This document shows positions 16,267 through 23,991 of a stretch of 64,000 nt of DNA, one piece after another. The DNA comes from DATFFO01 sp963772815 (GTDB lineage Bacteria > Actinomycetota > Acidimicrobiia > Spongiisociales > ZC4RG35). Every line of letters starts with the position of its first letter. Within the stretch, counting starts at the first letter, position 1. The position numbers and the translations under genes were made by a program. The notes under the pieces are model-generated. The model was not told the origin of the DNA. It was given only the letters and a program-made list of their open reading frames with translations, and searched no databases. Where the stretch lies: the NCBI GenBank assembly GCA_963772815.1, contig CAVYYV010000005.1:248001-312000 (forward strand). The letters run 5' to 3'.

Positions 16267-16698
16267 GTGACCCTGGCGAGCGTCACTCAAGCAGACGTTC
16301 CTCGAGTCTCTCCGCACAGACTGATCGACGTGCTCACAGACTCACGCCAAGCCACCCATGCGCCCCACTACGCCGACCAAGTCCGTTTTCGCAGCCCCTT
16401 CACCGACTACCACGGTCAGGAGACAGTCCTGGCCCTGGTCGAATTGATCTGTCGAGTCCTCGGCGAAGTCCGAACCGAAATCCAACTCTCGAACGGAGCC
16501 ACCACGATGAGCACGTTCGCCGGGACGGTCGGCGACGAGCCGGTACAGGGGGTGGTCGTCGAACAGCAAGACGCAACCGGACGCATCGTCGATGTGATGC
16601 TGACGGTGCGGCCGTACCGCGGGCTCCGCTCCGCGATGGCGGCAATGGGAGACCTGATGACCGAGAACCCTCTCCTCGACCAGCATCCCGAACGATGA
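16267..16698 (+). CDS. SnoaL-like/NTF2-fold protein
   Basis: A 143-residue cone-shaped alpha+beta (NTF2-like) protein, judged from TDSRQATHAPHYADQVRFRS followed by PFTDYHGQETVLALV, and the late strands VQGVVVEQQDATGRIVDVML. These are typical of small-molecule-binding nuclear transport factor 2 family proteins of unknown substrate. A GTG start at 16267 is used; no clear -10 or ribosome site decides it. The stop overlaps the HxlR regulator start (ATGA at 16695), so the regulator probably controls or senses the same chemistry. Confidence 0.65.
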   Translation: MTLASVTQADVPRVSPHRLIDVLTDSRQATHAPHYADQVRFRSPFTDYHGQETVLALVELICRVLGEVRTEIQLSNGATTMSTFAGTVGDEPVQGVVVEQQDATGRIVDVMLTVRPYRGLRSAMAAMGDLMTENPLLDQHPER

Positions 16699-17225
16699 CC
16701 ACCTCCCGACCGATCAGGCCGGGTCATCCGGTTCGAGGCAGTTCCACAGGCCGACCGATCATGGCGCTCCTCGATCTAACAGGACGCCGCTGGGCCCTTC
16801 GCGTCATGTGGGAACTCAGCGAAGCCGGCAATCCCCTGACCTTCCGTGACCTCCGCGACCGTTGCGCGCAAATGTCATCCAGCGTGTTGACGAGGCGACT
16901 CGACGAACTATGCGAGGCCCACCTGGTCACCCACGACGACACCGGCTACATGACAACGCCACTCGGCCTGGATCTGGTCAAACGCCTACAGCCACTCATC
17001 GAATGGAGCGGCAAATGGGCCGAGGAACTCCACCAAGAGCACACGACGACCAACAACGACCATAGGAGGGCAGCTCCGGCCAAGAGGTATGTTGGAGCTG
17101 ACGGACCAGACCCGTTCGTTCTCGCCAGGCGTGAGGTGCCAGCGAAGGACGCCGGCACCGAGTGCTGGCCAACAGACGAAGGTTGGGGACCCCAGAAGCG
17201 GCGAGCGCCTCGACGCAGACCCTGA
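16695..17225 (+). CDS. HxlR-family transcriptional regulator
   Basis: A 176-residue regulator. Residues ~20-115 form the HxlR winged helix: MALLDLTGRRWALRVMWELS, LTFRDLRDRCAQMSSSVLTR followed by RLDELCEAHLVTHDD, then the wing TGYMTTPLGLDLVKRLQPLI. HxlR proteins are usually ~110-130 residues; the extra C-terminal 50 residues (from about residue 118) are low-complexity and rich in Arg, Pro and Lys, and may be read-through after loss of the original stop. It is coupled to the preceding SnoaL-like gene. Confidence 0.8.
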   Translation: MTTSRPIRPGHPVRGSSTGRPIMALLDLTGRRWALRVMWELSEAGNPLTFRDLRDRCAQMSSSVLTRRLDELCEAHLVTHDDTGYMTTPLGLDLVKRLQPLIEWSGKWAEELHQEHTTTNNDHRRAAPAKRYVGADGPDPFVLARREVPAKDAGTECWPTDEGWGPQKRRAPRRRP

Positions 17226-17280
17226 TGTATGTGAGCGGGAATGAGAAAGCACCTCGCTACCCGCGAGGGGGTCACAACAC

Positions 17281-17362
17281 AGAGTCTGTGGGCCATAGGT
17301 GGGGCGTCACACAGCAGGGTCTCGAATCCGGCGCATACGCGAGCGGTCAGAAATCGCCTTGA
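17281..17362. repeat. Island repeat arm preceding tRNA remnant copy B
   Basis: The text tctgtgggcc...ggggcgtcacac...cagaaatcgccttgacc is a diverged copy of the ~98-bp arm found at 21591-21689 and 22231-22327. As at 22.3 kb, it sits immediately before a tRNA 3'-half copy. Confidence 0.6.
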
Positions 17363-17375
17363 CCAGGGAGTTTGG

Positions 17376-17417
17376 TGGAGCTGACGGGATTTGAACCCGT
17401 GACCCCCTCGTTGCGAA
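17376..17417 (-). repeat. tRNA 3'-half remnant, copy B (attachment-site-like)
   Basis: On the minus strand: anticodon loop TTCGCAA, CGAGG, T-arm ACGGG/TTCAAAT/CCCGT, acceptor CAGCTCC and discriminator A. It is identical to copy C (22344) over this 42-bp core. No D-arm or 5' acceptor strand is present upstream. The region 17226-17709 holds only this copy and the repeat arms on either side of it. Confidence 0.72.
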
Positions 17418-17709
17418 AGATGCGGTCAAACCGCCCTGACCAGGAGAAACGGCACACATCATCGGGTCTGTGGGATGGCTGTGGGGCGAGCCTCGTGAGG
17501 CGTGGTGAGACTCGACAGCGAGACCTGGCAGTGAAACCTGATATCGGAACTGTCGTCCTCGAGATGTTGTCCAGCAGCGAAAGGCGGTCAGGATCGAGAT
17601 GTCAGCAGGCCAGGGCTCCGTCATGCGCATTGGGAGCCAGAACCGGAACGGTCGAATAGCATACCGCCAGCCGCATCGGCGACTGCGTAGCTAGCGGAGA
17701 CTGCACACG

Positions 17710-19190
17710 TCATCCGCTCGCCTGACGGGCCTGCCAGGTCGCAACGGCGACGCGTGACTCGACGCCTAACTTGAGCATGATCCGGCTGACATGGCTCTCC
17801 ACCGTTCGCTCCGACACGAATAACTCTGTTGCGATGGCGGCGTTGCTGAGTCCTTCTGCGATAAGGGCAGAGACCTCCTGCTCCGCGGACTCAAAGGGCT
17901 TCCCACGCCAATCGTCCGCGGCATCGTCTTCTCGACACGTGTAACCAAAAGGTTCATCCCGAGGCTTTCAGCCAGATCCAACGCCCGGTTGGCGTGATCA
18001 TTACGCGCTCTGCTACGCGGGTGATCGAGCTCAGCCAACTCGGAAAGGGTGACCGCCTCGAACGGACGGGCGCCAAGTGATCTGCAGGCTGCGAGCGCCG
18101 ATTCGAAATGCTCTCGCGCATCCCCACGATTGCCGATGAGTCGCGCCATCCTTCCGCGAGCCAGGTCGACGGGGCCTTCATATGGAGTGTGGGCAAGACT
18201 TATCGCGTGAAGACCGGCATACGGGCTGAGTTGGTCGTAGATGATGCTCGCAGACTCTGCATCACCCAACCAAGAGCAGGTCGCTGCGAACCCGACCAGC
18301 GCGATCAGGAATTCCGGGGCATCCGGCGGCAGTATCAGGTGGGATCGAAGTTGATTCCAGATCGCCTCTGCCTCCTCACGCTCGTTGGTCATCTCGAGTG
18401 CAAGGCAAAGCCAGCCGCGTGCCCCAAATGGCAAGCGGTCCACGGCCTCACGTACCTCGTCAGCCACGATCTCTGCGTTCTCGCCAGTAAGCCGAGCGAT
18501 CGACGACCTGAAAACGAGGTCGAGGTAGGTCCCGTCACCACCGAGCTGGTGGGCCTTTTCCACCATCCGAAGCGCATCGTCGAATCTTCCCTCCAATCCC
18601 GCTTGGGAGGCGCGGACCAGGAGACTGTGGACGGACAAGGGCATACCTGTGCGTGCCGCGAGCGGAGTCAACGCTGCCAGCTCCTCAAGGAGCTTCGGGC
18701 GGTCTCCGAGGTGAGCGTACGCGTCCATGAGCCAGATGCGGCCCCAACCCTGATAGTCGAGAACGCCACTCGCCAATCCGATGGCCACCGCGGATCGGCC
18801 GGCGTCCACGACGTCTCCGATCAGTCGCGGATCGCGCGCCCTAGCGACAGCGGCCTGAAGGGCTAGGAACTCGGCTTCGGGATTGGCTACCAACACTGGG
18901 TCCGGATCGCGATGGAAAGGGTTGCCGGTAGCTGTCAACTGTGCAGCGACCGAGCGGTACAGATCGGAGTCGGGTGTCAGGTCAGCGAGAACTTCCGCTG
19001 CCAATGCGTGCGCGTAGGCCCGCAGGAGTGGATCGGTTGGACTGCGCACCAGGGTCGCCGCAGCAGCCAGGGTGGCATCGTCTCCTCCACGCCGAGCCGA
19101 CTCGATCGCCTGCGCCGCCAACCGCAGTGTCTCCTCGATGTCGCCCGCCCCGTACCGCTCGCGGGCAAGGTCGAGGAGATCGTCGTTCAC
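17710..19190 (-). CDS. LuxR-type helix-turn-helix regulator with TPR-like region (frameshifted near 17936)
   Basis: A ~493-residue regulator. The bulk is helical and TPR-like (LARERYGAGDIEETLRLAAQ, ARLIGNRGDAREHFESALAA), like the C-terminal half of large LAL/cyclase-associated regulators, with no ATPase domain. The DNA-binding end lies in another frame: ESAEQEVSALIAEGLSNAAI followed by ATELFVSERTVESHVSRIML and KLGVESRVAVATWQ, ending at 17710. One base is missing around 17930-17940 (GAGAAGACG). Start GTG 19190; a minus-strand TATGCT (19199-19204) lies 8 nt upstream and touches the 33-bp element at 19204, suggesting autoregulation and control of the divergent membrane genes. Confidence 0.75.
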
Positions 19191-19203
19191 GCCGGATGAG
19201 CAT

Positions 19204-19236
19204 AGTGACCGGTTCAGGGTCAGTACGGATGTCGGC
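19204..19236 (+). promoter_or_regulatory. 33-bp upstream element, copy 1
   Basis: This 33-mer (agtgacc..ttcagggtcagtac..gtcggc) is 31/33 identical to copy 2 at 19879-19911. It contains GACC-N7-GGTC. In both copies it ends exactly 28 bp before an ATGGACTC start, and a TANNNT box (TATTGT at 19252-19257 here) lies between, 7 nt before the ATG. It therefore covers about -61 to -29, an activator-site position, and abuts the divergent LuxR gene promoter. Confidence 0.6.
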
Positions 19237-19264
19237 AGGTGTGCCCTTTCGTATTGTCAACTCC

Positions 19265-19780
19265 ATGGACTCGCGGAGTGATGATCTAACACGGTCGGGC
19301 CGATCGTGGCGGCTGTCGCTGTGGCTGTGCCTCTGCTTGGGTGCGATGGTTGTGGGCACGCTCCACATCCTCATCGATTTCGGCGTCGGGCTCTTTCCGA
19401 TGCGTGGCAGCCTCTCGTACTCGGAGGGGGCGACGCTCGTCCTCGTCAGCCTCATCCACGTCTGGTGGTGTGTCTCATTTGTGGCGGGTACCCACGACGA
19501 CGGCGGCGGGGTGGCGAGCGCGGCTGTGCTGGCGCTCGGGTGGACAGCGTTGACCAACGGGTCTGCGATCGTGTTTTGCCCACCGGCCTGCCCATACGCT
19601 GCACCCTTGAGCGACGTCGCACATGTCGGGAGTTTGGGTCTGGGAGTTCTGGCGGCGGCCGTCGCGATCGTGACGTTGTGGCGACGGCGGATGCGAGTCC
19701 GCTGGGCATTGCCGACCGGTGCGCTTGCGCTGGTGGTGGCAACAATCGTGGCCCTAGCCAACGCCACTGTCGACCTTTGA
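19265..19780 (+). CDS. Five-helix membrane protein of unknown function
   Basis: A 171-residue protein with about five hydrophobic segments (LSLWLCLCLGAMVVGTLHIL; ATLVLVSLIHVWWCVSFVAG; VASAAVLALGWTALTNGSAI; SLGLGVLAAAVAIVTLW; ALALVVATIVALA) and a CPPACPY pair of Cys in a loop. I do not recognise the family. The ATG at 19265 is favoured by the TATTGT box 7 nt upstream; the frame continues upstream, but only through the regulatory element. It is divergent from the LuxR-type regulator and shares its upstream element with the next gene, so the three probably form a regulon. Confidence 0.6.
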   Translation: MDSRSDDLTRSGRSWRLSLWLCLCLGAMVVGTLHILIDFGVGLFPMRGSLSYSEGATLVLVSLIHVWWCVSFVAGTHDDGGGVASAAVLALGWTALTNGSAIVFCPPACPYAAPLSDVAHVGSLGLGVLAAAVAIVTLWRRRMRVRWALPTGALALVVATIVALANATVDL

Positions 19781-19878
19781 CACCGGCGGTTCTGGCCACC
19801 CTATTGCCCGACCGACTATCCGGCGGTCCCAATTCCTATGGCGAGGTCGAGGAGACACTCGTTGACGCCCGATAGCGA

Positions 19879-19911
19879 AGTGACCAATTCAGGGTCAGTA
19901 CGGATGTCGGC
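19879..19911 (+). promoter_or_regulatory. 33-bp upstream element, copy 2
   Basis: 31/33 identical to copy 1 (19204-19236), differing only at two bases (aa for gg). It is followed by TACAGT (19927-19932), 7 nt before the ATG at 19940. Element-to-start distance is again 28 bp, while the bases between element and ATG are poorly conserved, pointing to DNA-level selection or a recent promoter duplication. Confidence 0.6.
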
Positions 19912-19939
19912 TACCAGCCTGGTCCATACAGTCAGGTTT

Positions 19940-20578
19940 ATGGACTCACAGCTTCGCAAAGTCGGCTGGCTGACGATGTTTTCCGCATTCGCGGGCGCCG
20001 CACTCGCGATCACGATCATTGCGTGGCCCGATCAGGTGCCTGAAACATTGTGGAGTTTTCCCTTTGCCGAGGGTCCATACATTGGCTCGCAAGTGCTGTT
20101 TGCCCTGCAACACGCCCTGCTGGTTCCAGGGCTCGTCGTCGTCTGGCGCCTCTCAAGGCCGACCGCCAGTCGCGCCATTCGAGTTGGTCTCATGCTGACG
20201 ATTGCCTTCACGGTGATCAGCAGCGTCATCGAGCTGGGAGCGATTGCCGGAGCCGGGGTGTCAGCCACATCCAGAACCGCCGACGCGTTGGGCATGGCGT
20301 ACGGGGTAATGACCTTGGGTCAGGGCGTCGGCTTCATCATGGCTGGCATCGGATTCGTACGACGACCCGTCCTCTCGGGCGCAATCGGGCGTTGGGTCTA
20401 CCTCGCCATTGGAGTGTGGACGTTCTTCCCGATGCTCCCGTCGTTGTTCATGCCGCTGATCTGGGGACGGATCACCATTGGGATCTGGTACCTGATGTAC
20501 GCCGGCATCGGCCTGGCACTGCTTCAGCTGGCCGAACGCAAGAAGGATCGTTCCGCCGCAATTCAGGCCCCTATGTGA
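19940..20578 (+). CDS. Six-helix membrane protein of unknown function
   Basis: A 212-residue integral membrane protein with about six segments, for example WLTMFSAFAGAALAITIIAW, LFALQHALLVPGLVVVW, VGLMLTIAFTVISSVIELGA, GVGFIMAGIGFV, WVYLAIGVWTFFPMLPSLF and IGIWYLMYAGIGLALLQL. It resembles the DUF4386-like style of helical proteins in general layout, but I cannot assign it. The start ATG at 19940 follows element copy 2 and a TACAGT box at 7 nt. The stop overlaps the next start (TGATG at 20576-20580), so the following broken gene was once translationally coupled to it. Confidence 0.62.
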   Translation: MDSQLRKVGWLTMFSAFAGAALAITIIAWPDQVPETLWSFPFAEGPYIGSQVLFALQHALLVPGLVVVWRLSRPTASRAIRVGLMLTIAFTVISSVIELGAIAGAGVSATSRTADALGMAYGVMTLGQGVGFIMAGIGFVRRPVLSGAIGRWVYLAIGVWTFFPMLPSLFMPLIWGRITIGIWYLMYAGIGLALLQLAERKKDRSAAIQAPM

Positions 20579-21063
20579 TGGCGAATCGTGAGACTGCCAC
20601 ATGGACCGGAACCTTCCTATAGGTTCTTGCGGCCGGTGTCGTCGTCGGGGCGATGCTCGGGATGGCAGAGCACATCCGCCGAACCACCAAGAATCCCCGT
20701 GGTCGCTGGCTCGTGTGGTCGCCATTCGTGTTCTCGAGCATCCTGCCGGTCGCCCTGATCCTGAACCCCTCGATGTTCCAGGGCGGGGTTGGAGGCGCGG
20801 CCTTGGGCGTTCCCGCACTCGCCTTGCTGGGTGCCTACTCGATCGCGGGACGTCGGTCATGGGCCCGAGTGGCGTGCGGCGTCGCTGCGCTCTCGGCCAT
20901 CCCGATATGGGTGCTCACCGCAACTGACTTCGGCGGACCAACTCTCAATATCCTTGAGCCGAAGGGCGCATGGATCGCCCTCTATTTCTGGAGCTTCCTC
21001 GCCCTCCTGATGGTCGGGACCGCCATCCCCCTGCGGATTCCACCTGGGCATCCCCGGAGTTGA
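20578..21063 (+). pseudogene. Four-helix membrane protein gene with in-frame amber stop
   Basis: From the coupled ATG at 20578 the frame reads MANRETATWTGTFL, then TAG at 20620, then continues VLAAGVVVGAMLGMAEHIRR to 21063 (161 codons in all). The stop falls just before an apparent first transmembrane helix, whose beginning is lost if translation restarts at the ATG at 20653. Three more helices follow (WSPFVFSSILPVALIL; ALGVPALALLGAYSIA; ALYFWSFLALLMVGTAIPL). The simplest reading is a TGG-to-TAG or CAG-to-TAG point mutation. Family not recognised. It belongs with the two upstream membrane genes. Confidence 0.6.
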
Positions 21064-21192
21064 ATCGCTGATGAACACGCCTACAAGAGTGTGATCGAGA
21101 GGTGCCTGGTTCGCCGGAGTCTGTGGGGAGAAATGACCGCTATACGGCATCTCCGTCATTGACTTTGACGAGACCGACCGGTCGGGATGACA

Positions 21193-21383
21193 AGGATTAC
21201 CGCTGAAGTTTCTGATGACCCTTTCTCGCGTCTCGCCGACCGCTTCGACGAGGCCCAGATGGTGGAATTGACCCCATGATCGCCTTGGAACACATGCGCG
21301 GAAGGTTTGGTATCGGACTTGGTGTAGGACCGTCCGGCTCCAGTAGCGGAATGGTGTGCACGATCCCCGTGCCACCCGACTAG
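21193..21383 (+). pseudogene. Carboxymuconolactone decarboxylase-family remnant
   Basis: The C-terminal ~60 residues of an AhpD/CMD-fold protein survive: ITAEVSDDPFSRLADRFDEA followed by QMVELT, then one base is missing near 21276, and the next frame gives MIALEHMRGRFGIGLGVG and PSGSSSGMVCTIPVPPD to the TAG at 21381. Intact relatives read VELTMMIALENMRGRFN...GFSEGMVC. The N-terminal two thirds, including the CxxC region, is absent. It is a decayed fragment in the island. Confidence 0.65.
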
Positions 21384-21590
21384 CCCCTACTGGCCGTTAG
21401 ACCTTTTCGCCCCGGCGGTGGGTGGAACATCCTCCTGTCGGCGTCTGACCTCTCCCCTGAGCGCGGAGTAGAACGGGCATTCGACTCCAGATCACCACGC
21501 CCACCCAACCCTTGAGGGACCCGCGATCAATCCGGTGAGTACCGATCTGGACTTCTGTTGTGACTCGAAAACCGAAGTACCTCTCTGAAA

Positions 21591-21689
21591 ACGAGGTGCT
21601 TCGGGGGCAGAGTCTTGTGGGCCACCCGTGGAGCGTCAGACAACAGGATCGTGAATCCAACGAGCAGAGGAGCGACCAGAAATCTTCCG
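21591..21689 (+). repeat. Island direct repeat, copy 1 (~98 bp)
   Basis: Starts acgaggtgcttcggg and ends gcgaccagaaatc; it aligns along its length with 22231-22327 with scattered mismatches and one gap, and more weakly with 17281-17362. Together with copy 2 it brackets the cyclase fragment at 21740-22126. Confidence 0.7.
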
Positions 21690-21739
21690 AAAGTGGCCAG
21701 CACACGCCTACTTGCCCTCACTGTCGCATTGGCCGTTCC

Positions 21740-22126
21740 CATGTCGACATCGTCGATATCGCTCCGCTCGTAGAAGCCGAAACACTCATTACAAACACGC
21801 GAAACCGTGTCCACCACGTTGGGAAGGGCCGGTTACTCAACGAGCTGATCCCAAATTCGAGGCTGATCGAATTCGACGATGAGGATTCGGAGTGGTGGCT
21901 CGCCGACAACTGGGCTGAGATCGCCGACACCCACATAGAGTTTCTCACCGGCAGACCCTCCAAGAGACGGGCCACCAGCCAGTTCGGAGTCGTCGTCTTC
22001 ACCGACCTCGTCGCATCAACGACGTCATCTTTGGCTCTAGGGGACACGGCATGGCAACGACGGCTCGACAAAGGCTTCGACGAACCGCAGAAGGTCTGGA
22101 AGGTCGCCCGAACCAAACAATCATGA
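21740..22126 (+). pseudogene. Fragment of an alpha/beta hydrolase-adenylate/guanylate cyclase fusion protein
   Basis: The frame around 21740-22080 reads VGKGRLLNELIPNSRLIEFD and DEDSEWWLADNWAEIADTHI, the C-terminal end of an alpha/beta hydrolase, and then RATSQFGVVVFTDLVASTTS, the opening strand of a class III nucleotide cyclase (VLFTDIVGST in relatives), followed by ALGDTAWQRRLDKGFDE. The reading then ends at 22126 without the catalytic core. Intact proteins of this architecture are several hundred residues longer on both sides. Bracketed by direct repeats, it is probably a deletion relic rather than a working gene. Confidence 0.65.
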
Positions 22127-22230
22127 ACGCCGCGATGCGCTCTCGAGCGATCGGGGACATGAACCCGAGGCACACACCCGCCTCAACCCCACAGCTAGCG
22201 AGGTGTTCCAGGTTGACCCCCTCGCAGGAA

Positions 22231-22327
22231 ACGAGGTGCTTCGGGGCCAGGTCTTGTGGGCCGTCTGTGGAGCGTGAGACCTCAGGATCGCGAATGCAGC
22301 GAGCAGTCGGGCGACCAGAAATCGCCG
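22231..22327 (+). repeat. Island direct repeat, copy 2 (~97 bp)
   Basis: Begins acgaggtgcttcgggg, contains cttgtgggcc and tgtggagcgtgagac, and ends gcgaccagaaatcgccg, directly before tRNA remnant copy C. The preceding gaccccctcgcaggaaacgag (22215-22236) itself resembles the tRNA anticodon-stem region, so an older, worn tRNA copy may begin this unit. Confidence 0.68.
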
Positions 22328-22343
22328 TGACCAGGGTCTTTTG

Positions 22344-22390
22344 TGGAGCTGACGGGATTTGAACCCGTGACCCCCTCGTTGCGAACGAGG
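22344..22390 (-). repeat. tRNA 3'-half remnant, copy C, beside dus
   Basis: The longest of the three copies. On the minus strand it includes a complete anticodon stem-loop (CCTCG-TTCGCAA-CGAGG, anticodon CGC), a class-I variable loop, the T-arm ACGGG/TTCAAAT/CCCGT, acceptor CAGCTCC and discriminator A, consistent with tRNA-Ala (T70). Upstream is the 3' end of dus, not a D-arm, so no functional tRNA can be formed. It marks the right edge of the island. Confidence 0.75.
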
Positions 22391-22403
22391 GTTCGCCCAC
22401 TCC

Positions 22404-23522
22404 TCAGCCGCCCGATACGACCAGCTCCGCCTCACGCGACAGGCCATCGATCTCACGGGAGTCGAGGAACCCGTAGGGGAGCCTGACCCGGCGAGCGCCT
22501 CCGCTGTGGCCGCGGACCATGCGGTGGGCTTCGGGCGGGAAGGGGATGGTTGGGTCGAGGCGGCCCACCAGCTCCGCCACCTCGCCGGGACTCGCTACCC
22601 GGGACAGCCGGTCCCGGATCTCACGCCCAACGGGGAACCCCTTCAGGTACCAGGTGGGGTGACGTCGGAAAAGGTTGATGCCATGGCGGGCGCCGAAATG
22701 GTCCACCAGCAAACGGGCATGCTCGACCATTATTTCCCCCACCCGTCCCAGTGAGGGGGGCGTAGGTATGGGCAGCCCCGCCATCACAGCCGCCAGATCG
22801 CCGAACAGCCAGGGCCGTCCCAGGCAGCCCCGTCCAACCACCACGCCATCACATCCCGTGGTGGTCATCATCTCCACCGCGTCGGCGGCGGTCCAGATGT
22901 CCCCGTTGCCCAGAACCGGAATCGTCGTAACCGCCTCCTTCAGGGAAGCAATTGCCCCCCAGCGGGCCGAGCCCGAGTACCGCTGGGCGGCGGTGCGGGC
23001 GTGCAGGGCCACGGCTGATGCTCCCTCCGCTTCGGCCACTCTCCCGGCGTCGAGATACGTCAGGTGGTCGTCGTCGATCCCCATTCGGAACTTGACCGTG
23101 ATCGGGACCGCGCCTGCATTCCTCACCGCGGAGCCGACTATCGCTCCAAACAGGTCGAGCTTCCAAGGAAGTGCGGCGCCGCCTCCATGACGAGTGACCT
23201 TGGGCACCGGGCAGCCGAAATTCAGATCGATGTGGTCGACTCCGTACTGGGCCACCAGAAGCCTCACCGCCCTCCCGATGTGGATGGGATCGGTCCCGTA
23301 GAGCTGGATGGATCGCACCTTCTCGGAAGGGGCGAAAGTGGTGTTCGCCAGCGTCTTCTGATCCCCGGCCACCAGGGCGCGGGCACCGATCATCTCTGAG
23401 ACATAGAGCCCGGCCCCATAGCGCCGGCACAGAGTTCGGAATGGCGCGTTGGTCACCCCCGCCATCGGAGCCAGGATGACAGGCGGGTCGACCTCGAGAC
23501 CGCCGATGTGGAGTGTCCTCAC
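22404..23522 (-). CDS. dusB: tRNA-dihydrouridine synthase
   Basis: A 372-residue flavoenzyme that reduces uridine to dihydrouridine in tRNA D-loops. The FMN barrel begins PVILAPMAGVTNAPFR; the active-site loop is LNFGCPVPKVTRHGGGAAL with the catalytic Cys; further landmarks are GIDDDHLTYL, ALHARTAAQRYSGSA, IPVLGNGDIW and GVVVGRGCLGRPWLF, with a C-terminal helical RNA-binding domain. The GTG at 23522 is supported by a minus-strand TAGCCT (23529-23534) 6 nt upstream. The DusB subtype is inferred from overall pattern. Its 3' end adjoins the tRNA remnant and the island border. Confidence 0.92.
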   Translation of the reverse strand: MRTLHIGGLEVDPPVILAPMAGVTNAPFRTLCRRYGAGLYVSEMIGARALVAGDQKTLANTTFAPSEKVRSIQLYGTDPIHIGRAVRLLVAQYGVDHIDLNFGCPVPKVTRHGGGAALPWKLDLFGAIVGSAVRNAGAVPITVKFRMGIDDDHLTYLDAGRVAEAEGASAVALHARTAAQRYSGSARWGAIASLKEAVTTIPVLGNGDIWTAADAVEMMTTTGCDGVVVGRGCLGRPWLFGDLAAVMAGLPIPTPPSLGRVGEIMVEHARLLVDHFGARHGINLFRRHPTWYLKGFPVGREIRDRLSRVASPGEVAELVGRLDPTIPFPPEAHRMVRGHSGGARRVRLPYGFLDSREIDGLSREAELVVSGG

Positions 23523-23531
23523 ATCGCCAGG

Positions 23532-23951
23532 CTATTGGGGTGAGTCGATGAGGGAGTCGTCGGCCAGGTTCTGGAGCCGGACCTGGCCGCGGGCGACCAT
23601 CTTTCCGTCTTCCTGACGGCTGATCACAACCTGCCATACCTGCTGGGTGTGCCCCCTGTGGATGGGGGTGGCCTCTCCCACGATCACTCCCTTTCGCGTA
23701 GCGCGGAAGAAGTCGGTCATGTTGGAGACACCCACACAGCCGACCATGCCTTGCGACATTGCCCACAGAGCGGCACCGGTCGAGGCGAGCGTCTCTACCA
23801 GGGTGCAGTAGACGCCACCGTGCACGATGCCGTATGGCTGATGGTGGTGCTCGGCGATGTCGACGCGGCCCACCGCCCGGTCGCCATCGGCCTCCACGAC
23901 TTCGATGTCGGAATGGGTGACGAAGTTGATCCCGGCATGTAGGTCTTCCAT
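23532..23951 (-). CDS. PaaI-type hotdog-fold thioesterase
   Basis: A 139-residue acyl-CoA thioesterase candidate. The key HGGVYCTLVETLASTGAA (HGG turn and catalytic helix) is at about residue 55, preceded by VEADGDRAVGRVDIAEHHHQ and followed by GVSNMTDFFRATRKG and QVWQVVISRQEDGKMVARGQ. The ATG at 23951 (MEDLHAGINF) is chosen over the upstream one at 23993, because a minus-strand TAGTGT (23959-23964) lies 7 nt before it and the extra residues are not conserved-looking. It is divergent from the cupin gene and lies 9 bp upstream of dus on the same strand. Substrate unknown. Confidence 0.82.
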   Translation of the reverse strand: MEDLHAGINFVTHSDIEVVEADGDRAVGRVDIAEHHHQPYGIVHGGVYCTLVETLASTGAALWAMSQGMVGCVGVSNMTDFFRATRKGVIVGEATPIHRGHTQQVWQVVISRQEDGKMVARGQVRLQNLADDSLIDSPQ

Positions 23952-23991
23952 TGCCGCGACACTAACGCCGGGCCGGTAGCCTCGGGACGTC

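Noticed and set aside
22344..22440. A complete tRNA gene overlapping the 3' end of dus (GGAGCTG at ~22424-22430 could pair with CAGCTCC).
   Set aside because: The acceptor strands can pair, but about 30 nt lie between the 5' strand and the anticodon stem and no D-arm can be drawn; that sequence is also dus coding. Only the 3' half is tRNA-like.
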